This document shows positions 21,924 through 33,551 of a DNA stretch of 64,000 nt, one piece after another. The notes under the pieces were generated by a model. That model did no database searches. It saw only the letters and a list, made by a program, of their open reading frames with translations, and was not told the origin of the DNA. This DNA is from Plectosphaerella cucumerina (taxonomy: Eukaryota > Ascomycota > Sordariomycetes > Glomerellales > Plectosphaerellaceae). A program made the position numbers and the translations under genes. The number at the start of each line of letters is the position of its first letter. Positions within the stretch are counted from its first letter, which is position 1. The DNA is taken from contig JAGPXD010000003.1 in the NCBI GenBank assembly GCA_020746995.1, positions 5,332,001 through 5,396,000 on the forward strand. The letters run 5' to 3'.

Positions 21924-24284
21924 ATGGCTCGAACCGGCCTTCTGGCGACTCTCGCCTTCGGCCTCGGCCTTGCTCAGGCCCAGTCAGCGGCCTTCACCGA
22001 CCCAGAGACGGGCATTACCTTTCAGCAAGTCTCCCAGAACTCGGGCGCCTACACCTTCGGCATCGCTCTTCCCGAAACTCCCGGTACCGACTTCATCGGC
22101 CGCATCAGCAGCCAGAGTGCCGCCGGATGGGCGGGCGTCTCCCTCGGCGGCGCCATGCGCGACAGCCTCATGGTCGTCGCCTGGCCCAACGAGGGCGAGA
22201 TCATCGCCTCCCTTCGCCTCTCGACCGGCTACTCCAGCCCTGGCGCTTACACCGGCGCGGCCACCCTGAAGGTCATCCCCGGCGGTACATCCGTCGACGG
22301 CACCACATACACCTACACCTTCCTCTGCGAGGGCTGCATCCAGACTGACGGCACTACCTTCACCGCCGACGAGAGCCCGGCCTCCCTTGGCTACGGCCGC
22401 TCGACCGGCGCCGTCAGCGCACCCACAAACCCGGCCTCGCCGCTCAACTTCCACGCTGCTGGCTACGGTCTCTTCAACGTTGACCTGGCCGCTGCCCGCT
22501 CAGCCGAGTTCGCTACCTGGGCCGCACTTGCTGAGGGCGACACGGAGACACCCCCCGGCGGCGAGCCCGGAAACCCCAACCCCGGTAACGGCACCGTGCC
22601 AGTATCGAACTCGACATTCGACTACATCGTCGTCGGTGGCGGTCCGGCTGGTCTCGTCACCTCGCAGCGTCTGACTGAGACTGGCCGCTCCGTGCTCCTC
22701 ATCGAGCGCGGCATGGCTTCTACCGCTTCGACTGGCGGCACCCGCTTCAGCTCCTTCAACTCATCCCTGACCTACTACGACGTCCCGGGCCTCTTCTACG
22801 CCCTGCCCCGAGCCACTCTCGGCGAAGGTTACTGCACCGACACTGCTGCTATTGCCGGCTGCGTGCTGGGCGGCGGTGGCTCCGTGAACGGCATGGCCTT
22901 CATCCGCCCTCCTACCTGGGACTTTGACGAGGAGTGGCCCGAGGGCTGGAAGTGGGCGGACGTCGAGGCGGCTGCTGAGCGCCTGTACGCCAGGAACCCT
23001 GGCACCACGACTCCCTCGGCCGATGGCAAGTGGTACGACCGTGCTGCTGCTGATGTGCTTGAGGGCTGGCTCGAGGGTCACGGCTGGACCTTTGCCGATG
23101 GCATCGAGACCCCTGACGACAAGACCAAGTCGTACGGACCGCCCTCGCTTAACGTAAGTTACTTGACTTCTCTCGCCGATGATACCCTCCGCTAATACTT
23201 GCAGATCGCCAACGGCCTCCGCTCCGGCCCCATTCACACCTACCTCCCTCTCGCCCAGGGCACCTCCCAGTTCCGCCTCCAGCTCAACACAAAGGTGATC
23301 CGCGTCCTTCGCGACGGCGCCACCATGACCGGCGTCGAGGTCGAGAACGCCTCGGGTCGCCAGATCATCAACCTCCGCCCCGGCGGCAGCGTCCTCCTCG
23401 CCGCCGGCGTCATGTCCACCCCCCGAGTCCTCTTCAACTCCGGCATCGGGCCCACGGAGAAGATCAATGTCGTCAAGACCGGCTCCACCGGCGTCACCCT
23501 CCCCGCCGAGGCCGACTGGATCAACCTCCCCGTCGGCGAGGACGTCAAGGACCACTCCCGCTACGAGCTCAGCTTCAACGTCACCGCCGGCCTCAATACC
23601 TACAGCGTCGCCCAGCTCACCAACCCCTCGCCCGAGGACATTGCCCTCTTCGATGCCGGCTCTGGCGTTCTGACCCAGTCCTTCCAGCGTCTCGACACCT
23701 TCCGCCGCGTCACCACCTCGGACGGCCATGAGATCATGGTTCAGTCCCACTGCAGCTCCAACGCCAACAACACCGTCCAAATGATGCTGCTTCAAAGCCA
23801 CGGCCTCACCTCGCGCGGCACTCTGACCATCAGCGCGGACGGCAACACCCTCTTCACCAAGGTCCCCTGGACCAACACCGACACAGACCGCGAGGCTTGG
23901 TCCATCGCCATCAACGAGCTGCTCGACATGGCTCGCGCCCCTGGCAGCCCCCTTGTCTTCTCCCTCGGCAGCAACGCCACCGCTGAGGCCGTCCTCGCTA
24001 CACCTGTGCAGGCTGGTATCCACATGGTCGGCACCGCCAAAATGGGCACTGATGATGGACGTGAGGGTGGATCTGCCGTTGTTGACCTCGACACCAAGGT
24101 CTACGGCACTGACAACCTGTTTGTCGTTGACGCTTCGTTCCACCCTGGTCTGCCGACTGGTAACACTCAGGCTATTGTCATGGTTGCCGCTGAGCACGCC
24201 GTTGAGAGGATCATTGCTCTGCGCGAGGATGTCCAGCCCTGTCGGAGGAGGAGGCGTGCGATGATCACCCCCGAGATGCTGTAG
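21924..24284 (+). CDS. Cellobiose dehydrogenase (AA8 cytochrome + AA3_1 flavodehydrogenase)
   Basis: Two exons (21924-23153, 23205-24284), 769 aa. Signal peptide, then the b-type cytochrome (about 20-200) with heme ligands Met83 (SLMVVAW) and His177 (LNFHAAGYG). A Pro/Gly linker (about 205-230) leads to a GMC dehydrogenase with FAD site VVGGGPAG (236-243), GGGGSVNGM and GVMSTPRVLFNSGIGP. The catalytic pair is His683 (GIHMVGTAKMG) and Asn730 (LPTGN). CDH oxidises cellobiose or lactose outside the cell and passes electrons through the cytochrome to lytic polysaccharide monooxygenases. There is no C-terminal CBM1, and the protein ends in an Arg-rich tail. It converges with an MFS sugar transporter 332 bp away. 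All key residues are present. Confidence 0.96.
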
Positions 24285-24616
24285 ATGTTGGCTGATGTCG
24301 GCGCAATTCTATTTGTACTTGCATTGAATCTGAAGAGGCTTGTCTTTGCGTTTTGTGTCAAGTACGTGATGTGTCACCATTGTTACCATTTCGTCAGAAC
24401 CCCCGGACCTCCTAGCAGACCACCTTGCATACCTAACTGAGTACTTGCCGCTCCTATACATGGGAACAACAGACTACTGAGTGACATGAACCCTTTCTGT
24501 GCTAGGCCAAGACTCTGAAGTGACGAGCAACATCGATTATTGATTGTTTCTACACATTGAGTGCAGTCCCGGAAAGGCGAGAAAGTCTTGTGATGGAAAA
24601 CCCAGCTACATTCCAC
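24285..24616. other. Convergent 3' region between CDH and the sugar transporter
   Basis: 332 bp holding the two 3' ends. No gene seen. Confidence 0.5.
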
Positions 24617-26535
24617 TTAGACCTTGTCGCCGGTCCTGCCCTCGCGCACCTCGTGCACCTCGGCTGTCGGCGCATCATCACCATGTCCCTTGAGATCGAT
24701 CTGGCGGATAGTCTGCACATCGCCAAAGATCTCATCAATTTCTTCCAGTGATTTACCTGTATCTCGTCAGAACAGTTGACATCACAGACATTCTGGCAGA
24801 ACATACCTCTGGTCTCAGGATAGGCGAAGGCAAAGACCAATGCACAGCATGCATTGGTGAGGATGAACAGAATCTGCGAGTGATCAGTGACATTCTACAG
24901 CAAAGGTGAAAGACCTTAACTCACATAGTACTTCCATCCCACAGCCGCCAGAGCAATGGGCGAGCATTGGGTGATGATCAAGCTGATCGAGTAGTGGATG
25001 ACCTGGACGATAGCATTTGCCTTGGCCCGGAGCTCGGTCGTGAACACCTCAGGACTACAGACGGGTCAGCCAGTAGCTCTTGTGCCAACACTAATCAAGT
25101 ACTCACGGAATAATCCAAGTCATCGGCCCCAGCAGAGCAGAGTAGTTGGCCGACACGGCAAAGATGCACGCAATAAGACCACGCTGCGCCGCTTCGTTGG
25201 TCGGGAATCCTGGGCGAGCTGGGAATTTGGCAGCCAGGACGGTGATGATGAGGTAGCAGATGGACAGCAGAGACGAGCTCGTGATGAGGATCTTGCGGCG
25301 GCCAATCTTGTCGACGAAGAAGAGTGAGACGAAGCATGCAATTGGGGCGACGGATCCGTAGAGGCCGCTGACGAGAAGTTGGCGGCTCTCCGAGTACTGC
25401 AGAGTTGCATAGATGGCCGTCTGGTAGTACTGCACGAAAGAGATACCGGAAACCATGGCAGCGACCCAGACGAAGGAGCCAACGAACAGGCGCTTGCGGA
25501 AGGGCGGGTTGCGCGCGAGGTCGCCCCAGGTGAGGCGGCCTTGGGCCTGGAGTTCTTCGGCAATGTTAACCTGAATAAGGGTGAACTGGGTGCGGCACCA
25601 TTCCTCATTGGAGCCGTCAAAGTGGTAGGACCAGAAAGCCTTCTCTGCTTCTTCGTAACGTCCCTTGAGGCAGAGCCAGCGGGGGGATTCGGTGAGGAAG
25701 AGAACGCCGAGGCCTAGGATCAGGGCGGGAATGCTCTGGATAGCGAAACCGAGGCGCCACTGGTTTGGGTTATCCCAGCGACCTTCGCCAACACCGGTCC
25801 AGAGAGCGACGAAGAAACCCCAGGCGACCACTGGCAGACACTGTTAGGGTGTGTTGGTAAGTAGGTAAGGGGCGAACGTCGTACTCATCTGGGTGACGGC
25901 TGTGATTCTGGCACGTTCCTCCGTCTGCGCGGTGTGTGAGTGACTGGTCTTTTGAGGGATTGAGGCTTTCCAGACGCACCTTGGCAATCTCAGCTCCAAA
26001 CACCGGTGCAACGCCTGTGATAGTTCCAACAGCAAATCCAACCATGAGGCGGCCGAGGATGACAGGATGGATGTCAGCTGGAACGAGCAATAGCTGGGAG
26101 GATGAACTCACGCATGGCAATGTGTACAGCACCAGCCATCAGAGCTCCCCCGATGACGCCCCAGATGCATCCAAAAGCAATAGCCCGACGACGCCCAAGC
26201 CTATCGCTAGTGATGCCAACAGAAGCGCTGCCAAGCCATGCTGCACGAGGTCAGTTTCGAGTCCGCAAAGAGCGGGCAACGAGGCATACCTCCAGCTTGG
26301 TATAGAGACACAATGGCGCCGCGGAGCGCAGGATCCGGGCGACCAAAATACGTCAGGAACGACCTCAGCGCCAGACTCGGGGTGATAATGCCAGAGTCGC
26401 TGTATCGCTCAGTCAGCAAAGCCCCTGAGTGTGTCCATGTAGATCCCTGAACACCTACTATCCGTAGAGGAAACCTCCTATTCCAAGGAACAGGGATGTC
26501 AGGAACGGCTTGCTCAGCCACGACTTGATCTTCAT
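24617..26535 (-). CDS. MFS sugar porter (hexose/disaccharide transporter family)
   Basis: Nine exons: 26535-26459, 26399-26290, 26240-26112, 26077-25980, 25924-25885, 25830-25107, 25054-24925, 24873-24807 and 24756-24617, giving 504 aa, all in phase. Twelve membrane segments are expected. Sugar-porter marks are present: GFLYGYDSGII in TM1, the loop DRLGRRRAI, the PESPRWL variant FLTESPRWL, VDKIGRRK, and PETRGKSLEEIDEIF after TM12. It lies in the plasma membrane and imports a sugar with protons (family knowledge). Placement next to CDH suggests carbohydrate-induced co-expression, but the substrate is not readable from sequence. It does not look like the CDT-1/CDT-2 cellodextrin type. Confidence 0.92.
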
Positions 26536-27141
26536 GATGATGTCGGATCTGCGAAGAAGGTCTTGTCGGGGTACTGTTGATGTCTCTCGACTCAGATGCT
26601 GGCCTGATGCAACCTCACCACAAGCATCGCGGCATCCCAACATCCTAAATACAAACACACAATGACGCCCTCGACAGCCGCGGGCCGACGAAAAGGCAAG
26701 ACATCTGCCGTCCGGGTTTACCGACAGGGGCAAGCGAACCCCCGCTTCCCCACGGGGTGACGGTCCTTGCGCGCCCTGTGATCACCCTCGCGCGCCTCGA
26801 AGGAGCGTGGGCTGCGGGGAACATTACCCGCCACGAGGGATTCCATTGGCGATGGCTTGGAGTGGTCAGACGTCGGCGAAGCGTTGACAAGAGGCCCGTC
26901 CACTTCCCCGACAGGGCTGGCAAATCAGAGCCTCAGGGTTGCATTCACCGAGACAACTCCGCGCGCCATTCCTATCCCTCGGTTGGGAGTGGCTTCTTGG
27001 CTTTTCTGTCGACTTGGTCGGCAGTTGTTGCTGAGGGTTTGAGGTCACGAAGAAACGCCTCAAAAGCGTCTCGTGTCAATTCACAGGAGGTCTGTCCTCA
27101 GCCTGCTACCCATCAACGCCTTTCCTGCCCTTCTCTCAATC
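26536..27141. promoter_or_regulatory. Divergent region between sugar transporter and P450
   Basis: 606 bp shared upstream DNA. A GCGGGG sequence near 26815 matches the CreA consensus SYGGRG, but such matches are frequent by chance in GC-rich DNA. Confidence 0.35.
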
Positions 27142-28987
27142 ATGTTGCTCCAAGTCGTTGCCGTTGCAGGCCTCCTGGCCGCCGTCTCCTATTTCACCCT
27201 TGTCTTCCCCCGGGTACATTCTTCCGCAACCGTCCCCCACTGAACTCAGCTGACCCCGCCCCTTTTTTGCAGCACAAACAACAGTGGAAGCTTTGGTCTC
27301 ATCGATCCCAGCTGCCTCCTGGCCCCAAGACCATCAAAACAGGCATCACGAAGCCGTGGCTGTGGTTTCAAGAACTTAGCAGGGAGCACGGCGATGTCGT
27401 CTACCTCCAGCTTGGGCCCACGCCGACCATCGTGCTTGGCTCGGCCCAGGCCGCATGGGACCTCTTAGAGAAGCGTGGCGCCATCTTCTCTTCGAGGCCG
27501 CGGTTCATCATGGGCGGCGAGCTTCTCTCCGGAGGTCTGCGCGGATTGATGGCCCCGTATGCGCCTTTCTGGCGGCGCTGGCGAAAGCTGTTGCACTCAG
27601 GCTTCATGCAGCGCCAGAGCGAGACGTATCGTTCCATCCAAAGCCTTGAGTCGAGGGTGCTCATGCACGATCTTCTCCGGACGCCAATGGACTTCCGCAC
27701 CCATCTCGAGCGCTATGCGGCCTCTGTCATTGTCACTGTCACGTATGGACGTCGCGTCGACGATGTAAGAACGGACGCTGTCGTGCAAGGCAATGCCGAG
27801 GCCATGGGTCGTCTCACCTCCGTCAAGTGAGTCTTTTCTGCATCATGTCAGAGCAAATCTCTAACCGTCGGGCCTCAATAGCATTCCAGGAAAGTACGCC
27901 GTCGAGAGGTACCCAGCCCTCAAGTACATCCCGTCCATCTTCGCTCCCTGGAAAGCCGAGGTGCTCGAGCAGCGTCGCAAGGACATCCAGCTGTACACGG
28001 AGCTTATGGACGAAGTCCGACAGAAAATGAACCGCGGAAAGGCCCCTGAATGCTTCGCCAGACATCTCCTCGAGCAGCAGGCAGACCTTGGCATGACAGA
28101 CCTCGAGGTAGCCTACACTGCAGGCTCCCCATTCGGTGCTGGAGTTGAAACGGTCAGTCTCCATTGCAAGAGTATACGGTCACATGCATCCACTAACATA
28201 TGTCACCACAGACCGCAGGGTCCCTAGCCAGTTTCCTGCTCGCCTGCGTCAAGTTCGGTCCATACTTCATCCCGAAAGCACGTGAGGAGCTTGACAGGGT
28301 CGTCGGACCTGACCGACTGCCCGAGTTCTCCGACCTCCCCAGGCTCGAGTATATCCGCGCCATCGCATCTGAGACGTTGCGGTGGCGGCCGGTTGCCGTC
28401 CTCGGAGGCACACCGCATGCAAGCACAGCCGACAATGTGTACAAGGGCATGTTCATTCCCAAGGGCAGCACCGTAATCGCGCCGTTGTGGAGCAGTGAGT
28501 CTCTCCCAGGCCCCGTTCCTGGTTCAGTTGATCTGACATCATTAGTCCATCTCAACGAGGCCGACTTCCCCGAGCCTCATACGTTTAGGCCCGAGAGGTT
28601 CATGGAGCAGCGTGAGTACCCCGGTGCCTTTGGCCACAGTGCCTTCGGCTGGGGTCGTCGCATCTGTCCTGGTATGCATCTGGGCTCGGCATCCCTCATG
28701 ATCAACATTGCCCGGATGCTGTGGGGTTTCGATCTGGGGCCGCAGCAAGACTCGGATGGGAAGGATATTGATGTAGACATGTGAGTCTCTGACGCGCATT
28801 GATGTTCGCTTCGCGACTGACGAACCCTTTCAGATTCGCCTACTCGGATGGCTTCAACTCGAGCCCGCTGCCTTTCCCATGTGCCATTACGCCCCGGTCG
28901 GTGGAGAGGGAGGATATTATCCGCCAAGAATATCAGCAGGCGACGGAGCAGTTGGGGGTTTACGCCGCTGCTAACAAGACATGGTGA
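27142..28987 (+). CDS. Cytochrome P450 monooxygenase
   Basis: Six exons: 27142-27213, 27273-27826, 27882-28152, 28212-28494, 28546-28780 and 28834-28987, giving 522 aa. An N-terminal membrane anchor (MLLQVVAVAGLLAAVSYF) is followed by the proline hinge LPPGPK. The core shows an I-helix FGAGVETT, the K-helix ETLR, FRPERF, and the heme loop FGWGRRICPG with ligand Cys at about 434. It should be an ER-bound class II enzyme using a separate reductase. The sequence resembles the large fungal group that includes CYP64-like O-methylsterigmatocystin oxidoreductase relatives, which act on aromatic or polyketide substrates, but no family number is claimed. It diverges from the MFS gene and precedes a RidA-like gene. 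Confidence 0.94.
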
Positions 28988-29790
28988 ACAATATGGCCGG
29001 GGGTGAAGGGGAGTTGGGCAAAATATGAGAAGAAGGGAAGGCATTGGTGCCTGCAAGACCTTGATTAGACAATCTTACAGCCAATGCTTGGCTTCAATGC
29101 CTGAGCATGTGATGTTTGGGGCACATGCGGGAGGCGATGTTATGGCCGCTCCAAGAGGCAACCCGCCTCCTGCCAATAGTCAGCATACCCCTGGACTCGG
29201 ACTGACAGTCCGCCAGGCGCCTGCTGTCAAAGATGTTTGTCAACGGCCACTACGGGGTTTAATATCGGAGCCTGCCGCGTTACCCGCGAGCGCGGCGTCA
29301 CTCCCGAACGGGCTACCCAGAGTCAATATCAATGACAGGCTTGACAGCTCCTAGCAGCCTTCGTCTTGCAGACTTGCAGTGCTGGTTAACGCCTCCCACG
29401 CCAGCCGGGCATCAAGCTGCTGTGTTAGCCTCGTCCTACGGGGCAGTGCGCCCGACGCTATTGGCAGGACCTGGCGCCGATCTCACCTCGCTTCCAGCAG
29501 GCGGTGGCACAGAAGCTTGCTTCCTGCCCACGAGCAAGGGTCGTGAAATCATCGACTCGGCTAGAGGTGCCAAGTCGTTAGCTTGCAGATAGTGGGATAA
29601 CCTGCCCGACGGGCTGGTCAAGCGGACCCGGGGGTGCGACGCCGTGCCGACTTGTTGCTCAAAAGGCCGGCCTAGCGCTCGAGTCACCCCCCGATCACCT
29701 CCTTTTCCTCCCCCTCAAGCACACACCTCGTCAAGCCAGAGCTTCATCCCCCTTCACCCGCGCAGACAAGAATCACACCCAGCCGGCACC
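28988..29790. other. Intergenic, about 0.8 kb
   Basis: 3' flank of P450 and promoter of the RidA-like gene. Nothing else supported. Confidence 0.5.
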
Positions 29791-30351
29791 ATGCGCTTCC
29801 ACCTCCTCACCGCGGCACTGCCCCTCCTGGTCGGACAGACCCTGGCCTGGCTGCAGCCCAACTACACCACGAGCGCGGGTGTCTCCGTCTACAACCCCGG
29901 CGACTTCTTCACCACGACAGGGCCATGGAGTCTCATGTCGCACGCCGGACAGACGCTTTACATTGCCGGTACGTCGTCATTGGTGCCCTCGCGTTTCAGG
30001 ACCAGTTGACTGACAGCTCACCCAGGCATGCGCGGTATTGATCCCGCGACCAACGCCCTGGCGCCGTCTGGCCTCCCTCGCGTCCGCCAGGCGTACAAGA
30101 ACATGGCCGCCCTTGCCGACATGGTTGGCGTTGATCTCGAGAACTGTGTCCGCCTCGTCGTCTACACGACCGACATGTTCAGGTACCGCCCGATGTGCAA
30201 CCAGATCCAGATCGAGCTTTGGGGCAACGACCCCAACAGGTACCCGCCTAGGACGATCATCGAGGTTGATCGTCTGAACGACGATGACATTGTGGAGGTT
30301 GAGGGCACTTTCCACGCGCCTCACCTGGGCAAGGGCAAGGGCAAGTGCTAA
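29791..30351 (+). CDS. RidA/YjgF/YER057c-family protein with signal peptide
   Basis: Two exons (29791-29968, 30026-30351), 167 aa. The C-terminal 125 residues are a RidA fold: QTLYIAGMRGID, RQAYKNMAALADMVG, LENCVRLVVYTTDMF, and the signature PPRTIIEVDRLND-DIVEVEGTF. These include the Arg (PPRT) and the Glu (VEGTF) that bind the carboxylate and water in RidA deaminases. RidA normally clears reactive enamine/imine intermediates in the cytosol or mitochondria. Here a convincing leader (MRFHLLTAALPLLVGQTLAW) precedes the domain, implying secretion or another compartment. Sits 0.8 kb downstream of the P450 on the same strand, so a link to oxidised nitrogen compounds is possible (inference). Confidence 0.88.
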
Positions 30352-31716
30352 GGGAGTGGTCACCTACTTAATACGATACCCAAGATGATACCTCATGATC
30401 ATGCCGTGTCCTTCCCATCTGCCGATGAAGTGAACTTCTGTTGAGTTTGGGAGAAGGAATCTAATCTGATGCAGCTGCATCAAAGTCACATCGTGCCGGA
30501 GCACGCAATGGTCTGCCCATGCAGGGCCATGCCATGCTCCTCCTGCATCAGCTCCGGCATCCTTTCAACATCACGAGCTGACCAAAAGAGGGGCAAGATC
30601 GTGTGCCACTTGGGCATCGCTCGCCCTCCAGCAATGCCCTGCCTCCAGCGTCCCCAGCGTTTGTTCACAGGATGAGGTGACGCGCAATCGTTGCTATACG
30701 AATGCGATGCGAGAGAATTCTGCAGCCCAAAATGAGGGGCTGTCCCTGCAGCCTTCAGGCGAGGCGAATTTCCGTTGAGTGAATTTTCTGCACCCTCCCC
30801 AGCCCATCGACCCGATTACCCGTCACTTGTGCACGGGCAGAGGGGGGATACCGGGAACCCCATAACCCGCAGGCCGTCTGCCGGGCCCACGAGCCAAAAC
30901 CCCCGGCTCGGTTGCTGACCGGCCGTCGGCCGGCCTTGATTAGGTTCATTTAAGCACTGTCGAATACGGGGCGGATCATCGGTGACAGGGGGGTTGGTTG
31001 GGTCGACCGCGGGGTGTGCCCCTGGATGTCTAGGTTGTGCCCTGAACACCATCATCGACTATGCCTTTGTAGGGAAGAAATCCTTTACCAGCGCCCGCAG
31101 CGAGTCAACACCCATGACGACAAGACCGAGGAAGGAATCATCCGGTTCACTCGGGGAATCTCGTTGCGAATGTGGCGATGCCCCTGATTCTGGCGCACCG
31201 GAGTATTCGGGAAGCCAGTTTGCGCCATTCTATTGCTTCTAAACCAAGCCATGTCACCCTTCGCTCTCACCAAATGCCGACTTGAGGGCCGTCCCGAGCC
31301 AGAAACACACGTCGCTTGGAAAGAGGCTTCGTCTTTGGCTTCCTGGTTGCATGGCAGACATGGGCGTCAAACCGGACTAATGTGCTGTGGATGGGCATGT
31401 AAACGGCCGGAAAATACCGCCACAATCTGCAGCACTTTTGCCAAGGGGACGCGAGCCTAGAATCCCCCACGCCAAAGGGGTGGCGTGGTGGACGAGCAGG
31501 CATGCATGCCTGTCAGGGCCGATTCGACGATCAGGACGGGCGCAGAGGCTGTGTTTAAAGAAAAGGGTTCTTCAGCAAGGGGACCCCTTTTCGAAAAATC
31601 GTCGATGCTGATCTCTGGTGTTGCTGTGTTTTCTGCCTTTCCGCTCTTTATTCCCGCGTTCTTTTTGCCAGCAAGCCCAGCGACTCGTTTCCTGCTTCTC
31701 GATACTAGGTGCCACG
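30352..31716. other. Intergenic, about 1.4 kb
   Basis: Contains imperfect palindromes (for example CCGGCCGTCGGCCGG near 30920) but no supportable gene or RNA. The last part is the upstream region of the GPCR gene. Confidence 0.5.
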
Positions 31717-32990
31717 ATGGCGTCCAAGCCGATCGACCATGTCATCGCCATACCCACCTTCATCGGGTCGCTGCTGTCCTTCCTGGGCTCTGCGACGGCG
31801 CTGGGGTTCCAGATCGCCCGTCCGCCGCAGCACCACTTCCGACACTCGCTGATTGTGAACCTCCTTATTGCCGGTAAGCAAACAAGCTTCGATGCGAGAT
31901 CGATCTTCAGCATGTCACATTCGAGATCTGACAGTGTACGTAACAGATATGATCTACGGTCTCGGCAACACGATCTCGGGTGCAACATTCTTGATTCGCG
32001 GCCGGACACCAAGTCCGCTATCGGCTCCGGACATGGCATGCCGAGTCAGTGGTTGGTTCAGCCAGTCGAATGCTCAGGCCGTCGACTTCAACATCCTGAT
32101 CATCTCGATCGTCGTGTTGCTGTCGGTTGTCAAGAAGGACTCCATTGCGCATCTCGAGACCAAGTGGCAGATTCTCATCTGCGCCTTGGCTTGGATCCCC
32201 GGCTTCATCACCGGTATGACCTTCACCTGAGGGGAGGAATACATATGGAAAATGGCTAACAGTGGCTTGCACAGGTACAATCGGTCTGTTGGCCGGATCT
32301 TACGGCTACGTCAGCGGCAACTGGTGCTGGATTCGCAGCAGCAGGCTCGACCTGAGATACGCCCTCTCTCACGGCTGGCGCATTGGTATCTTTTTTATTA
32401 CGATCTTAATCTACACCTACATCTACATAACCCTGAGGCGCACCTTCAAGAGCATCAGGAGCATCTCCATGTCGGCGTCCCGCGGCACACGCATTGGGCA
32501 AGACACCCAGCCCGCAGTCCCATCCGACTTCGACAATGATACCCAGAAGATCCTCGTCAGCCAGTCCGTGTCCGTCAGCCACGAGATGCACTCCATGCCG
32601 CGGACTCCGGACCTGCCGGACGACACCCGCGGCGACGCAAGCAGCGCCGAGTTCAACAGCGTCAAGGGAGCCAGCCAGAACAAGGTCACAATTCAGGGAA
32701 CATCGACCGGCGAAGAGACACACTTCGAGGCCTCGCGCATGCCGGCCGCGCCGAACATGAAGAAGATGCTGCTCATGAACGGATACCCCTTGGCATACAT
32801 CATTCTCTGGATCCCTGGCATCTCCAACAGGCTGGCTGAGTCCGTCGGAGGCTCGCCTCGCTGGCTCAGCGCTATGCAGGCCTCGACACAGTACATTGGT
32901 CTCCTCAATGCGGTGACTTACGGCATGAACGAACAGATGCGTCGGGGCGTGTGGAAGAAGCTGAAGGACGGTGGCCGTGGTCATGCTTGA
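31717..32990 (+). CDS. G-protein-coupled receptor (Git3/cAMP-receptor-like)
   Basis: Three exons (31717-31873, 31947-32213, 32275-32990), 379 aa. Seven hydrophobic segments can be placed at about 10-31, 45-65, 95-115, 128-150, 173-195, 315-335 and 345-365. The third cytoplasmic loop is long and Ser-rich, about 110 residues. MLLMNGYPLAYIILWIPGISNR and the final LNAVTYGMNEQMRR match the Git3 C-terminal region of fungal carbon-sensing or cAMP-receptor-like GPCRs. It would sit in the plasma membrane and signal through a G-alpha/cAMP route. The ligand is unknown. A nutrient-sensing role would suit the surrounding catabolic genes, but that is inference. Confidence 0.85.
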
Positions 32991-33219
32991 GGGGGGGGAG
33001 TCAGGGGGAAGGAGAGGTTGACGCAGTCCCGATGTACGAGGTATGAAATAGGAAAAGGGGAGAACTGCGGGCACTTTTGTGAACATTTCCTTGATCTTTC
33101 CTAGCGATGTCGGGTGTCTCTTTCAGCCTAGGTGCAACTGCCTGCCCGTTTTTGCGATCCTGCCCCGTCTGTCAGTCTTGTACCCGCAGTTCCGCGGATT
33201 TGATCACCAATCATCTCAA

Positions 33220-33291
33220 AGCAAGATGGCGCAGCGGAAGCGCGCCGGGCTCATAACCCGGAGGACGGCGGATCGAAACCGCCTCTTGCTA
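33220..33291 (+). tRNA. Initiator tRNA-Met(CAT), intronless
   Basis: The acceptor AGCAAGA/TCTTGCT begins with A1:T72, the eukaryotic initiator mark. The anticodon stem CCGGG/CCCGG (three G-C pairs next to the loop) encloses loop CTCATAA. The T loop reads ATCGAAA in place of TTCRA, another initiator feature. Discriminator A; CCA not encoded. Confidence 0.95.
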
Positions 33292-33551
33292 CAGACGATT
33301 TCCTTTTTGGCCGCTTCAGCTTTTGCTTTCCTTTTACTGGAATGACGCAACGTTGCCACTCATCATGTCAGAGAGATCTCTGAAAGACAGGGGAAAGCAT
33401 AACAACTAATTATTTGCAGAATTCCAAATGAGAGACTTGCGACTTCTGGTATCTAGCTTGGGTGCATGCCTTTTCCCACGTTGGAAGCTGCGTGACGCTC
33501 ATCAGGTCGGCGACAAGCTTTCCCAACTTCGATACCATCCAGCCAGCATTC

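Noticed and set aside
22761..24197. 478-codon open frame antisense to the cellobiose dehydrogenase gene
   Set aside because: It is a GC-rich shadow of the real CDH frame, with Gly/Ala/Val-rich composition and no domain.
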